Shown: positions 9,159-18,969, numbered from the stretch's first letter. The stretch is DNA of 64,000 nt from Planctomycetota bacterium (GCA_022574595.1 JACZRS010000005.1:152480-216479); one strand, 5' to 3'. Numbers and translations: made by a program. Notes: generated by a model from the sequence alone, not told the origin.

Positions 9159-10436
9159 TTACAGCGGTTTACGCACTTTATTAATCGTCTTTGACGAATC
9201 GGATGATTGATCGCGTTGATCTAAACCGAAGGCATCATGTACTACCTGCAGCGCCAGATCGCCATGCTCTTTGGGAACGATGCAGGAAATCTTGATCTCT
9301 GAGGTTGTAATGTTATTGATGTGTATGCCGGCTTTTCCAAGCGCGCTAAACATTTCCGCAGCAACGCCGGTGTGTGTGCGCATACCAAGACCAACCGCTG
9401 AGACTTTGGCCAAACCTACCTCGATGGCTAATTCACCTGACCCGATTTCCTCAAGAGCTTTTTGCACTGATGGCTTTACTTCTGCAAGGTCTTGATGTTC
9501 AACAGTGAACGAAATCGTAGCAGTATCACCAATTTCAGTTTGCATAATGTCATCAATCAATACGCCTGCATCGGAGAGATGGCCGAAGATCAGCGCTTGT
9601 ATGCCGGGCTTATTTGGTATACCGCGTAGACTTAGTCGCCCAAGGTCAGGCGTAAGCGCACAGCCAACGACTTTAATATCTTCCATCGCTGGAGTCTCCT
9701 TAGTGATGATAGTTCCTTCATCAGGCTTAGAGCTGGATCTGACATGAATTGGTACATCATATTTCTGGCCGAACACTACGGCGCGGCTATTCATCACGCT
9801 GGCTCCCAGTGAGGCCAATTCTAACATTTCATCGTAACTTATCTGATCTAACTTGCGGGCGTTTCTAACTCGTCTAGGATCAGCGGTATATACACCATCC
9901 ACATCGGTATAAATTTCGCAGCCCCCACTGCCAGATTTAACCCCAAGCGCAGCCGCAATAGCTACCGCAGTTGTATCAGATCCACCCCGACCTAGCGTGG
10001 TAATCTGATCCTGTTCTGATACACCCTGAAATCCCGCAACAACAACAATCCGTCCACTATCTAACTCATTTTTAAGCCGATCAGTATCAATAGAACGAAT
10101 CCTGGCTTTAGTATGCACTTGATCGGTGACGAGGCCTATTTGCCTTCCCGTCATACTTACTGCGTCAACACCTAACGCATCTAAAGCCATGCTCATTAGT
10201 GCGATACTTACCTGCTCACCGGTCGCAAGCAGCATGTCCATTTCGCGCTTAGAAGGCTTACCTGTTATTTGTGTTGCTAAATTCGCTAATCTATCGGTGG
10301 TATCCCCCATGGCTGAAACCACAACGACAACTTGATGGCCTTCCTGAAAGGTTTTAACTGCACGTTGGGCGCAGCGCTCAATGCACTTGGCATCAGCGAG
10401 CGAGGATCCGCCGAATTTCTGAACGATAATTGACAT
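9159..10436 (-). CDS. lysC: Aspartate kinase
   Basis: A 425-residue monofunctional aspartokinase, the first step from aspartate to Lys, Thr and Met. It starts MSIIVQKFGGSS (kinase N-motif KFGGSS), has GRGGSDTTA for substrate and ATP binding, EIYTDVDGVYTADPR, and two C-terminal ACT domains (VGLAKVSAVGLGMRTHTG and HINNITTSEIKIS segments) for feedback control. The frame runs to 10457 but the ATG at 10436 gives the standard start. It overlaps nothing and is convergent with proS. Confidence 0.94.
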   Translation of the reverse strand: MSIIVQKFGGSSLADAKCIERCAQRAVKTFQEGHQVVVVVSAMGDTTDRLANLATQITGKPSKREMDMLLATGEQVSIALMSMALDALGVDAVSMTGRQIGLVTDQVHTKARIRSIDTDRLKNELDSGRIVVVAGFQGVSEQDQITTLGRGGSDTTAVAIAAALGVKSGSGGCEIYTDVDGVYTADPRRVRNARKLDQISYDEMLELASLGASVMNSRAVVFGQKYDVPIHVRSSSKPDEGTIITKETPAMEDIKVVGCALTPDLGRLSLRGIPNKPGIQALIFGHLSDAGVLIDDIMQTEIGDTATISFTVEHQDLAEVKPSVQKALEEIGSGELAIEVGLAKVSAVGLGMRTHTGVAAEMFSALGKAGIHINNITTSEIKISCIVPKEHGDLALQVVHDAFGLDQRDQSSDSSKTINKVRKPL

Positions 10437-10465
10437 GCTTGATTTATTGTAGGGCAATAAAGAAA

Positions 10466-11512
10466 TTAACGAGCAATTTGCCCTGCGACTAGTGGCTTTT
10501 GCTTGGTCTTTGGTTCATCTGGATAAAGGTCCGCAACATACTTGCTGTACCCATTAAAGATCGGTGTGGCAAACCACTCGCCTTGTCGATCGACCCAATA
10601 TGAACGGGACTGACTCCAACGCGGGTGAGGAATATTGGGATTGACATTGGAAAGAAAGCCGTATTCAGGTGGATTAAGTTTGGCCCAGAAAGTTTCAGGC
10701 TGCTCTTTTAACAGTTGGATTTTCACAATCGATTTTGGACTCTTATATCCATATTTCCAAGGCACGATTATCCGAACGGGTGCGCCATGTTGTTTTAGTA
10801 GTGGTTCGCCATAAGCACCCGTAACCACCATCGCCAGATCATTCATCGCCTCATCGATTCGCATTGCTTCGCTATACGGCCAGGGATTGTCTGGCCGACT
10901 GCGCATCCCGGGCATTTGCTCGGGTAAGTTAGCAGTAACAAAGCGTACAAACTTAGCATTGCTATTGGGCTCAACCTGCTCTAACAATTTGCGTAAAGGA
11001 AAACCACTCCAGGGAATGTTCATGGCCCAACGCTCAACACAGCGAAAATGATATAAACGCTCTTCGTGTTCAAACTTAAATATCGCATCCAGATCAAGCG
11101 TTGTGGGCTTGTTACATTCACCAGTAATTTGGATAGACCATGGATCTACAACAAAATCCTTAGTGCGCGGCCAAACATTACCACCCTTACCATATAGAAA
11201 TTCGTAATAGTTATTGTGCGATGCAGCTATCATTCGCGGTGTAATTGTTTGGTCAATATCATCGGGTAATGAGAACGATTCAGAACGCTTTGTTGGGAAT
11301 ACATCCGGGCGCTCAAATGGCGGAATTAACTTGTCTTGATTCTCATCGGTCTTAAACGTAGATGATCGCTCCTGCTGCGCGCATGCCCCAGGCCCAGCGA
11401 TCATGCCGATAGCGGCTGCTGCGCTTGCAACAAATGTTCGCCTACTAACAAATGCTTCATAGGATGTAGCTTGGCGAATAGGGATATCACTAGGAAGATA
11501 ATCGTGGCGCAT
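10466..11512 (-). CDS. msrP: MsrP-like periplasmic molybdopterin oxidoreductase
   Basis: 348 residues with the sulfite-oxidase fold. A twin-arginine signal (SRRTFVASAAAA) indicates folded export. FRCVERWAMNIPW carries the Cys that ligates molybdenum, and APVRIIVPWKYGYKSPKS is the conserved cofactor segment of the MsrP (YedY) group. MsrP repairs methionine sulfoxide in periplasmic proteins, normally with the haem membrane protein MsrQ, but no msrQ is adjacent. It lies 29 nt downstream of lysC on the same strand order (minus). The alternative is another sulfite oxidase-family enzyme. Confidence 0.85.
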   Translation of the reverse strand: MRHDYLPSDIPIRQATSYEAFVSRRTFVASAAAAIGMIAGPGACAQQERSSTFKTDENQDKLIPPFERPDVFPTKRSESFSLPDDIDQTITPRMIAASHNNYYEFLYGKGGNVWPRTKDFVVDPWSIQITGECNKPTTLDLDAIFKFEHEERLYHFRCVERWAMNIPWSGFPLRKLLEQVEPNSNAKFVRFVTANLPEQMPGMRSRPDNPWPYSEAMRIDEAMNDLAMVVTGAYGEPLLKQHGAPVRIIVPWKYGYKSPKSIVKIQLLKEQPETFWAKLNPPEYGFLSNVNPNIPHPRWSQSRSYWVDRQGEWFATPIFNGYSKYVADLYPDEPKTKQKPLVAGQIAR

Positions 11513-11582
11513 GAATGGTCCTTCAATTGTGAAATCTTGGCGTTCTTAACCAATCGTAGGTTTGATTTATGATCCAGAACAG

Positions 11583-13145
11583 CTAGCGAGACGAATCGGG
11601 CGGGCTGAATGTGATTTTGGCATCTAGCCTAACCCGGTCAGGTGCGGGTCGTTGCATTTGCCACTGCAATTTCTCTACGCCTTGGCCAAAGTCTGATATT
11701 AAGAGAAAAGCGTTTCGCAGAGCTTCGACATCTTCTGGCTCTGCAAGTACATCAGCTCGATTTCCCCATGAGCGAGTAAGCGATGCCAGACGAGGGCCAT
11801 TTGCAAAGCCGCAGCTTTCCCAAACTCCAACGTCAGGATCTTCAACTGGCTCATTTGTAAGTGCTGCGGTTATCTCCTCAAGATGCTGGTAATCGGTTGC
11901 GACTACGCTCCATGCACCGAGCGGGCCTTCTACAACCGACCAATTCAAAGTTAGCTGCTCAAGGCCGGGTATATCACCAAACAACCATTTAGCTGCTGAG
12001 CCGAATTTTATTTGTCGAGGCTGGCCTGGTATAAAGGTTGAAGGGTCAGGGACTAGAACGCTCACTTGACCTTCACCTAACTCGTTTACCGATTTAGCCA
12101 AGCCGATCAGTTGCTGATCGAGATGTTCCCAAGCAAGCTTAGCGTCTTTAACCTCACGAATGCGCGCCGCTATTGGCAACATCAGATCAAACGCAGGTTT
12201 TTGCATTAGACCATCAAGCTCAGCAATAGTTGTAATTTGTCGAGATCCAAGATTCTGCCTCATTGCAGGCGTATACGCAGCTGGACCAAGCACTACTTGC
12301 AAGAATGCATCAAATTGGCCGGTAGCAGTATCCGTCGGTTCAATAATCGCTAGTGCGGTCTCATCGCGAAAATTATGAATAGGCGAAAGATCCCAATTGA
12401 GCTTGGTTGGGGCGCGCGTAAATGGCGCATTGTCAAACTTCGCAGCATAGCGCAGATTCATATGCGGACTATCCAACCTGGCAACGGCTACCGACCACCC
12501 CCCCATGGGCTGATCGTGTCGCATATAAAGCCCAATTTCCCCACCACCTAATTGGCGCGCTTCTTCAAAAGCGGGTTGGTTGGCAAGGCTATCAATTGGC
12601 GGCGAGGATAAATTCGGTACCATTTCATCAAATAGGCCTGGCTGAGGTGTTGGGCCAATGAGCAGCATTCTTCCGCTATGCGCTAATAGCAGTTCAAATT
12701 CGGGCAGCTGCATGATCGCCAATCTATGTCTTGGCGCAAGTACACGCGGCTGCAACTTTGCCAGCAATAGCTTGGTTTGCTCAGGATCAACCTCAGTAAG
12801 AACAGCCCATTGCGTAGCTTGGCCCTTTCCACGGACTACCAGGGTGAGAGATTTCCCGAGAAATGCGTCAAATAGTTCTGCTGCATCAAGTTGTACATCA
12901 TCAGCAATATTGTCCCAAGCCCTCGGTATCTGCCCCTTTGATAGGAAGTTTGATGCCCACTGAGCAAATGGTCTATCGGATATTTCAGCGCGAAGGCTGG
13001 CTGCATCATGAACGTGCAAATATAGTCGAACGCTAGGCGGTGTAATTAAAGCTGCTTGAAATGGATCGTGGCGATCAACAGTATTAACTGGATCAGATCC
13101 AATCTGCGAGACGACCAGAACAAACACACCTGCCAATGAGATCAT
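11583..13145 (-). CDS. Secreted protein of unknown function, last gene of sigma operon
   Basis: About 520 residues, not recognised. The start at 13145 gives a signal-like hydrophobic N-terminus (MISLAGVFVLVVS) and sits 7 nt after the stop of the preceding gene. The body has repeated two-lobed patterns seen in planctomycete proteins with DUF3352-like folds (FLGKSLTLVVRG, HDPFQAALI, GEIGLYMRH), but this resemblance is weak. It probably acts outside the cytoplasm. Context is an operon headed by an ECF sigma factor and a small membrane protein, so it may be a target or modulator of that signalling. Confidence 0.6.
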   Translation of the reverse strand: MISLAGVFVLVVSQIGSDPVNTVDRHDPFQAALITPPSVRLYLHVHDAASLRAEISDRPFAQWASNFLSKGQIPRAWDNIADDVQLDAAELFDAFLGKSLTLVVRGKGQATQWAVLTEVDPEQTKLLLAKLQPRVLAPRHRLAIMQLPEFELLLAHSGRMLLIGPTPQPGLFDEMVPNLSSPPIDSLANQPAFEEARQLGGGEIGLYMRHDQPMGGWSVAVARLDSPHMNLRYAAKFDNAPFTRAPTKLNWDLSPIHNFRDETALAIIEPTDTATGQFDAFLQVVLGPAAYTPAMRQNLGSRQITTIAELDGLMQKPAFDLMLPIAARIREVKDAKLAWEHLDQQLIGLAKSVNELGEGQVSVLVPDPSTFIPGQPRQIKFGSAAKWLFGDIPGLEQLTLNWSVVEGPLGAWSVVATDYQHLEEITAALTNEPVEDPDVGVWESCGFANGPRLASLTRSWGNRADVLAEPEDVEALRNAFLLISDFGQGVEKLQWQMQRPAPDRVRLDAKITFSPPDSSR

Positions 13146-13152
13146 CACTTGG

Positions 13153-13578
13153 TTACGCCCAACCAAACTGTTGTTGTGGTAGACAACCAACCTGTACGGG
13201 AACTGGCTGATCATCAATCGGCACCGACTTTGGTAAATCCATAACTGGCGCAACATCAAACCGAGGTGATAGATTCTTTATTGTTTGAATCGCCCGATCA
13301 ATCGTTGCTCCGTGATATGTTAAGTCATGGTTAATAGCGCTTGGTATTGTTGGTCCAACTGGAAGGCGCGCGCCTGGGCTTTGTGATTGCAATTTGCTGC
13401 CAACAATGATCGCTGCAAGAACCAGTGTTAAGAATGCAGTACGACTGGTCCATTTCCGAATGCGTCTAGTGCGAGCAGATGTAGGGGTGATGGGTTTATA
13501 CCCAAGGCGCTTCATAATTGATGATGTCAGATCCGGACCTGCGCCTTGGCCATGTGTTGTTGGCTTTGGAGTACTCAA
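13153..13578 (-). CDS. Small single-pass membrane protein, candidate anti-sigma partner
   Basis: About 141 residues with one membrane helix (AFLTLVLAAIIVG) after a basic cytoplasmic segment and a ~80-residue outer part containing prolines and one Cys. A frame start at GTG 13584 is possible, but AGGAGG is only 1 nt before it; TTG at 13578 has ideal spacing and overlaps the sigma stop (TTGA). Position directly after an ECF sigma gene suggests an anti-sigma role, but the zinc-binding anti-sigma motif HxxxCxxC is not present. Confidence 0.6.
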   Translation of the reverse strand: MSTPKPTTHGQGAGPDLTSSIMKRLGYKPITPTSARTRRIRKWTSRTAFLTLVLAAIIVGSKLQSQSPGARLPVGPTIPSAINHDLTYHGATIDRAIQTIKNLSPRFDVAPVMDLPKSVPIDDQPVPVQVGCLPQQQFGWA

Positions 13579-14159
13579 GCCCACACCTCCTGCACGCGTT
13601 CATTCATCTGGCTATCAGTTTCGATATATTGTCTCATTCGTTTACGCGCTCTGTGCAGATGACTTTTAACCGTACCCAGTGGCATATCAAGATGCTGCGA
13701 AATATCAGCTATGGGCCAATTCAATTGATGGAACATCATTACGATTTCGCGCTGCAAAGGACCAAGCGTGTCAAGCGCACTTTCGATAATCCCATGAGCG
13801 TTGCCCATTGACTCTTCTCTTGCTACTTCACTGTGTGGATCAGCTGATTTGTTTTGATGAAGCTCCAATACTTCCGAATCGAAGTTGGGGCATAGCTTCT
13901 GCACCGAGTTCATATATAAACGCTTAGCAATCGTGAACAGCCACGTGCTAAAGCGAAAGCGAGTATCAAAACGATTCAAATTGGCCAGCACTCTAACGAA
14001 CGCCTCCTGAACAATATCCTCAGCTATTTCGGGCCGACCACACATGCGCAGAATGAAAGCGTATAACCCCTGTTGATGGGCTCTGATGAGAGCTTCCATT
14101 GCTGTGGCATCGCCCGCTTTTGCTCTGCGGACTAACTCGTGTTCATCCACCTTGTTCAT
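13575..14159 (-). CDS. ECF RNA polymerase sigma factor
   Basis: About 194 residues. Region 2 reads ALIRAHQQGLYAFILRM, EDIVQEAFVRVL and FSTWLFTIAKR, and region 4 reads LGPLQREIVMMFHQLNW, then ADISQHLDMPLGTVKSHLHRARKRM, both classic for ECF sigma factors. It recruits RNA polymerase to a specific promoter set. The frame starts at 14180; ATG at 14159 (MNKVDEHEL) is the likelier start. It leads an operon with a membrane protein and a secreted protein. Confidence 0.92.
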   Translation of the reverse strand: MNKVDEHELVRRAKAGDATAMEALIRAHQQGLYAFILRMCGRPEIAEDIVQEAFVRVLANLNRFDTRFRFSTWLFTIAKRLYMNSVQKLCPNFDSEVLELHQNKSADPHSEVAREESMGNAHGIIESALDTLGPLQREIVMMFHQLNWPIADISQHLDMPLGTVKSHLHRARKRMRQYIETDSQMNERVQEVWA

Positions 14160-14461
14160 CACGATGCAACTATTGTACATACCGCTGGCGAGATTGGGGG
14201 TTGCTAATCGGTATAAATGTGCAAGAACTTATTTGCTGTCAGCGCTCCTAGTGGCCTCCAGGTTGTATTTCTAAAAAATAAGCCTCCCCAGCTTAGCCTA
14301 GGGCGGCATAAATCGTAAGCAATTTCCCATCGGCTTAGGAGGTGGCATTCTTGGCCATGACCCCTTCAAGCCATTCATCCTCCTGCCCTGAACACCCGGA
14401 TATCCCGGAAACTCTTGAGATCGCATCGGCGGATCATACCGATGTGATATCTCCAAGCGCT

Positions 14462-15163
14462 TTACGCAGCCTTCACTCTGCGGTTCCTTCCGACTGTTCG
14501 CTGTTCAGCCGGTGCGCGCCTTTGTGTATCGGATGCAAGCTTGCCAACAAGCTCGGCTGGATCCTTGGCCCAAAGATCCGCTCCGATTTCCTCTGCCAAT
14601 CCTTCCGCACGATTAAATATACCGCCGCCAACAACAATCTGTAGATGCGGACATGCCCCAACACTGCGAATCTGATCGATGAGTTGGCGAATGTTTGGCG
14701 CATCATCCGGACCTGATGCGAACATCAAAAGCACATCCGGATTGCGTTCGCCAGTCTCTGCCAGGATTTCGTCTTTGGCAATTCCGCCGCCGCCAAAGTA
14801 CATCTCGTACCCATCTGCTTCCAGCAAATCTGAAACTAATTGGCCGGCCAATTCATCCGCTTCACTTGCGCCTGAGAACATCAAAACTTTGCGCCCACGA
14901 GACGGCTGCAGCGAGTATTTAACTTGTGTTTGATCACAAAGACTTCGCAGCAATCTAATGCCGTAATGATGCGCTAAAGTTGAAAGTTGATCAGCGCGAA
15001 ATAGTGAGTTAATCATCTCAAGCACAGGCCAATAGATCTCATGCGAAATTTGCTCCGGTGCGATTTCTTCATTGAGCAGCTCTTGGGTTATCCGTCGAGC
15101 GTTGAGCCTATCGCCTGTGATTAACGTATGAAAAAGATGTTCAACAACAAGTTCCTGGTCCAC
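14462..15163 (-). CDS. B12-binding-domain-like protein without the axial histidine
   Basis: 233 residues with the two-part layout of cobalamin modules: a helical cap (LITGDRLNARRITQEL, PEQISHEIYWPVLEMI) followed by a Rossmann-like domain (KVLMFSGASEADELAG, DLLEADGYEMYFGG, PDVLLMFASG, VVGGGIF). In methionine synthase-type domains the cobalt ligand lies in DxHxxG; here that stretch reads ADELAG, so the His is absent. It may bind a corrinoid base-on, or another ligand, or none. Related proteins serve as signal or light sensors. No methyltransferase partner is adjacent. Confidence 0.7.
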   Translation of the reverse strand: MDQELVVEHLFHTLITGDRLNARRITQELLNEEIAPEQISHEIYWPVLEMINSLFRADQLSTLAHHYGIRLLRSLCDQTQVKYSLQPSRGRKVLMFSGASEADELAGQLVSDLLEADGYEMYFGGGGIAKDEILAETGERNPDVLLMFASGPDDAPNIRQLIDQIRSVGACPHLQIVVGGGIFNRAEGLAEEIGADLWAKDPAELVGKLASDTQRRAPAEQRTVGRNRRVKAA

Positions 15164-15438
15164 GTGACTATCTCCATATATACAAACCTGGCTCTATGAC
15201 AAATCCACGCCAACGATCCACTCGCTGCGCCATAGCCACACCGACTGCGCGTAGCGGTTAGCCCTTGACCTGGTACATCGAGTTTGCAATACGTTTGGCT
15301 CAACTAAATATTGGGACTACAAATCCAATCTGAAATCGCACCTACAGACCAGTAGAGCAGTTAATTATGTGACCTTGCCACAGGCCGATAAGTCCAAATG
15401 GACCACGTGAGCAGAAAACGCCGGGCTATTTTCGCTAT

Positions 15439-16218
15439 CTATTGCTTGACGAATCCAAGCGAACCGGTGCATACACCGAAGGTCATTGCCTGCTGTTTGA
15501 TTTCCGTAAAACCTGCATCGGTCATCATAACTGAGAGTTGATTTCGATCCGCAAACGTTGCAACTGATTTGGGTAAGTATCGATATGCGCCACTGCGATC
15601 ACCCGATAGCAACGTGGCAGTAAACGGCATGATGTGATTGCAATACAGCGTGTTAAGAAATCGCAGAACTGGATTGCTCGGCTGACTAAATTCAAGAATG
15701 ATTAAGCGCCCAGCTGGCCTAAGCACACGCCTAAATTCCGCTAAGGCTTTTAGCGGATCGGTAACGTTACGAATGCCAAATGCGATTGATACAATATCAA
15801 ACTTCGCATCTTCAAATGGTAAATCCATAGCATCTCCTTGAACATACGAAGGTATCACCGAACGCCGTTTGGATTTGTTAGCTTTGTGCTTTGCGATCTC
15901 TAGCATTTTGGCAGTAAAGTCCAAGCCGACTACTGAGTTAGCTCCGGCAGCCGCAAACGCTTCGGTCAAATCACCTGTTCCGCAGGCAACATCTAAAACA
16001 TCGTCCGTGGCCTTAACCAGACTCAGCAACACGGCTTTTCTTCTCCAAGCCTGATCGCGCCAAAGCGAGTGAACACGATTGTTAAAATCGTATCGATGAG
16101 CGATGGCTGTGAACATTTGTTCAACGCGAACAGCCTTGTCAGCCGCCTCGTGGGGGTTGTTCTTGAGGTCATTTGCAGACCAAACATTTTTGGAAGAAGA
16201 TGTCTTAGGTTGTGTCAT
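15439..16218 (-). CDS. ubiE: Demethylmenaquinone/ubiquinone C-methyltransferase
   Basis: 259 residues, SAM-dependent methyltransferase for the last step of menaquinone (MenG) or a late step of ubiquinone synthesis. Evidence: VEQMFTAIAHRYDFNNRVHS, SAM motif DVLDVACGTGDLTEAF, DAKFDIVSIAFGIRNVTDPL, and ILEFSQPSNPVLR followed by the YLPKSVATF stretch near the end, all in family order. Because planctomycetes use menaquinone, the MenG role is more probable. The 275 bases after it (15164-15438, between it and the B12-like gene) hold no feature I can support. Confidence 0.92.
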   Translation of the reverse strand: MTQPKTSSSKNVWSANDLKNNPHEAADKAVRVEQMFTAIAHRYDFNNRVHSLWRDQAWRRKAVLLSLVKATDDVLDVACGTGDLTEAFAAAGANSVVGLDFTAKMLEIAKHKANKSKRRSVIPSYVQGDAMDLPFEDAKFDIVSIAFGIRNVTDPLKALAEFRRVLRPAGRLIILEFSQPSNPVLRFLNTLYCNHIMPFTATLLSGDRSGAYRYLPKSVATFADRNQLSVMMTDAGFTEIKQQAMTFGVCTGSLGFVKQ

Positions 16219-16271
16219 AGAATATGGATTAAATGATAACGACTTAGTAAGATAATTTGATGGAGCTTTTC

Positions 16272-17090
16272 ATGCGACACCTCAATTTACTTTTAACGGT
16301 AATGTTACTCACCTTCGTTAGTGGGTGTTCCAAGAACGCTGCGACTGGCCGCAATCAGTTGATCCTCGTTTCGTCGGGAGATGTTAGGGCAATGGGCGAA
16401 GCCGCCAAGCCCGAGTTAACTAAACAGTATGGTGGCGAGGTCGCATCGGCTGAACTGCGCGCTTACGTTACGATGGTCGGCAGAGGTGTTGCAAAACGAG
16501 TTGAGCCGCAGTACTCAAATATCAAATGGGAATTCATAACGCTAGATTCAGATATCATTAACGCTTTTGCATTGCCCGGCGGAAAGATTTTTGTCAGCCG
16601 AGGTCTAATAGAAAAATTCACAACAGAAGCTCAACTTGCAGGTGTCCTCGGACATGAAATCGGCCACGTTACTGCACGTCATGTTGATGAACGATTAAGC
16701 CATGTCGTTGCGGCTGAGTTTGGATTGGGTATGCTCGGCCAAGCGTCGAAGTCTGACTTTGCCAACCTAGCTGCAAAAATGATCACTCAAGGCACACTAC
16801 TAAAATTCAACCGTGATCAAGAACAAGAAGCAGATTCACAAGGTATCAAGTACATGGTTCGGGCTAGCTACGATCCGCATGGAATGCTTGAGGTATTGCA
16901 GATTCTTGAAAAGGCATCAAGAGGTTCGACTAAGCTTGAGATATTATCTACACACCCTGATCCCAAGCGCCGCATAAAGACAGTAAGAGCACTGCTTAAA
17001 GGAAAGTACGCTAAAACTCAAAAAAATCCAAAATACAAAACATGGGCAGGTAGATTTAAGCGCGATGCCATGCCTCACTTTAGTAAATAG
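16272..17090 (+). CDS. M48 family metalloprotease, lipoprotein
   Basis: 272 residues. The N-terminus is a lipoprotein signal ending in VSGC, so the protein is probably anchored in the periplasm. The zinc site is HEIGH with downstream EQEADSQG supplying the third ligand, and STHPDPKRRI near the end matches the LoiP/BepA-like M48C group. ATG at 16272 is chosen over 16257 because GGAG lies 6 nt upstream. Such proteases take part in outer-membrane protein quality control; the specific substrate is unknown. Confidence 0.88.
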   Translation: MRHLNLLLTVMLLTFVSGCSKNAATGRNQLILVSSGDVRAMGEAAKPELTKQYGGEVASAELRAYVTMVGRGVAKRVEPQYSNIKWEFITLDSDIINAFALPGGKIFVSRGLIEKFTTEAQLAGVLGHEIGHVTARHVDERLSHVVAAEFGLGMLGQASKSDFANLAAKMITQGTLLKFNRDQEQEADSQGIKYMVRASYDPHGMLEVLQILEKASRGSTKLEILSTHPDPKRRIKTVRALLKGKYAKTQKNPKYKTWAGRFKRDAMPHFSK

Positions 17091-17278
17091 GCAAACTAGG
17101 CTGGCAGGCTGCTTATCTCCCAATGTATTGACAAATGTAAATAAAACACTCCAGACGGCTTAAGGGATCATATTTACCAATAAGCGAGGTAGATCACTTA
17201 AATCTTCCCTACGAGTTATACTAATTTACTAATACACGCTAGGATATGACCTTTCTCATTGCCCGTGGATGGTTGGCG

Positions 17279-18262
17279 ATGATCATAGATTTAAACACAC
17301 AAGTTTGGACAAATCTCGATCAGCTTGGAAAAGAGCTTGCAGGGAAAGTACGCACACAATCAAACCAAGTAGGCGGAGCAATCGATGGCAGTTCTGCTGC
17401 TCATGAGCGAGCAGCCACCTGCGTTGATGGCTCTGTAATACTTGGCTTTAGATCCCAACTGCTTGGCGCACATATACCAAACGAATTTGTTGCAGAATAT
17501 GTTGCCAAAGATCCCAGCCGCAGGGTAGGTGTTGCAGGCATAGATCCAATGAGCGATGATTGTATGGATCAAATAGATGTAGCTGTTGGACTAGGTCTAG
17601 CCGGCATAGCGGTTTCCCCCACTTGCCAGGGATTTCATCCATCACATTCCGATGCAATGAAAGTTTACGAACGATGTGCTGATTTGTCGTTGCCGCTATT
17701 TGTAATAACTCAGCAGCCATTAACCCCAGCAGCTCAGTTGGAATTCGCCAGACCCGCAAGCTGGGATGAAGTAGCACGAGCCTTGCCAAAGTTACCAATC
17801 GTTATTAGCCAACTTGGTCATCCGTGGATTGATGAAACGCTACTGTTGCTTAGCAAACACGAATGTGTCTTTGCAGATATCTCCCTCGTGGCCTCTCGTC
17901 CCTGGCAACTTTACAACGCATTACTAAATGCTTTTAGCATGGAGGTTATGGACAAATTGCTATTCGGCTCAGGCTTCCCACTAGAAACTCCCGCAAGAGC
18001 GATCGAGTCTTTATATACCGTCAACGCATTCAGTCACGGTACTCAACTTCCCTCTGTGGCGCGCGCATCTATACGCTCGATTGTTGAGCGCGATAGTCTT
18101 GCATGCCTTGGTATTGATTCTGAAATTACCGCAGCTTCGCACAGAGCTGACGTAGATGAAGATGAAGGAATGACCTTGGATGATTACGCTCCAGCTGATG
18201 GGCGATTGGAAGAATCATCGGAAGGACATTCCGGGGGTAATTTCGGGGGTAGTTCCGGGTGA
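17279..18262 (+). CDS. Amidohydrolase-2 family protein
   Basis: About 327 residues with the TIM-barrel pattern of amidohydrolase-2 proteins: SVILGFRSQLLG, DPSRRVGVAGIDP, GIAVSPTCQGFHP, QLGHPWIDETL, LFGSGFPLETPARAIE. Some metal-ligand positions are altered (the usual HxH at the N-terminus reads NTQVW), so catalytic activity is uncertain. The last ~20 residues are a Gly/Ser-rich tail made by short GGGGGT-type repeats. ATG at 17246 is possible, but MIIDLNTQVW at 17279 matches the family start. It overlaps or abuts the next gene. Confidence 0.75.
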   Translation: MIIDLNTQVWTNLDQLGKELAGKVRTQSNQVGGAIDGSSAAHERAATCVDGSVILGFRSQLLGAHIPNEFVAEYVAKDPSRRVGVAGIDPMSDDCMDQIDVAVGLGLAGIAVSPTCQGFHPSHSDAMKVYERCADLSLPLFVITQQPLTPAAQLEFARPASWDEVARALPKLPIVISQLGHPWIDETLLLLSKHECVFADISLVASRPWQLYNALLNAFSMEVMDKLLFGSGFPLETPARAIESLYTVNAFSHGTQLPSVARASIRSIVERDSLACLGIDSEITAASHRADVDEDEGMTLDDYAPADGRLEESSEGHSGGNFGGSSG

Positions 18263-18276
18263 AGTTTCGAGGGCGT

Positions 18277-18936
18277 ATGAACATAACAAAGCAATTAAAG
18301 ATTAAACATGCTTTACTTAGCGTAATTACGCTTGTTGCTATATCAATAGTATCAGCGTGCGAATTAATTAAACCGGTCGGATCCATGCGCGCCCAATCAC
18401 TGAATGCTGATCCGGTTGCTATTGACGCAAAGTACTCAACTGCTTTTTATGCACATGGGGGAGCGTTAGAATCGTCCTTCATTCTATCTGATGTTCCGTT
18501 TGAAATATTACTGAAATCTAAAGTTAGTAACGGGCACATTCTCCACGTGCAGATGCTCTGGGTGCCTAAACCGGGATCAACGCCCATGGATTCATCTGCA
18601 ACAAACGTATCCATTCGCTACATCATCATGTCTGATGGCGAACTAGGCTTATATACCGGAGCAGGATTCGCATTACCACAAGACAAAATGGGTAGTGATC
18701 TGGTAACCATTGATCTTCGAAGCGCATCGCTAGCCTTAACGGAATCAACATCCGGCTTTGTAGATTTACTCACACCCGCAAGCCTTACAGGCAATTTTAC
18801 AGCAACGTTAAATGACCAAAGAACTAAGCAAATGCGATCCGCACTTAGAAGAATTATTAATTCAGCCCTGCCTCGATCACGGAACGCCAAAGCCGATGAC
18901 AAGAATGTGTACGCCCTACAAGCCGAACCTGGATAA
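18277..18936 (+). CDS. Putative lipoprotein of unknown function
   Basis: About 219 residues. A hydrophobic signal ends in VSAC, a lipobox, so it is probably a lipoprotein. The rest is mostly beta-rich (FILSDVPFEILLK, HILHVQMLWVPKPG, VTIDLRSASLAL) with a basic C-terminal helix. I do not recognise the family. ATG at 18277 is preceded by GAGGG at good spacing; an upstream GTG at 18259 would overlap the previous stop. It is followed by a strong hairpin and probably ends the transcript. Confidence 0.65.
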   Translation: MNITKQLKIKHALLSVITLVAISIVSACELIKPVGSMRAQSLNADPVAIDAKYSTAFYAHGGALESSFILSDVPFEILLKSKVSNGHILHVQMLWVPKPGSTPMDSSATNVSIRYIIMSDGELGLYTGAGFALPQDKMGSDLVTIDLRSASLALTESTSGFVDLLTPASLTGNFTATLNDQRTKQMRSALRRIINSALPRSRNAKADDKNVYALQAEPG

Positions 18937-18943
18937 TCCATTT

Positions 18944-18969
18944 AGCCCCGGGTGAACACACCCGGGGCT
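18944..18969 (+). terminator. Strong GC hairpin after the lipoprotein gene
   Basis: A perfect 11-bp stem (AGCCCCGGGTG / CACCCGGGGCT) with a 4-nt loop, 8 nt after the stop codon, followed by CTTCTTA. A half copy (TTTAGCCCCGGGTGAACACA) recurs at 19070-19088. Confidence 0.75.

Noticed and set aside
14342..14644. 100-codon plus frame near the B12-like gene
   Set aside because: Mostly overlaps the well-supported minus gene and reads Ser/Cys-rich like a shadow.
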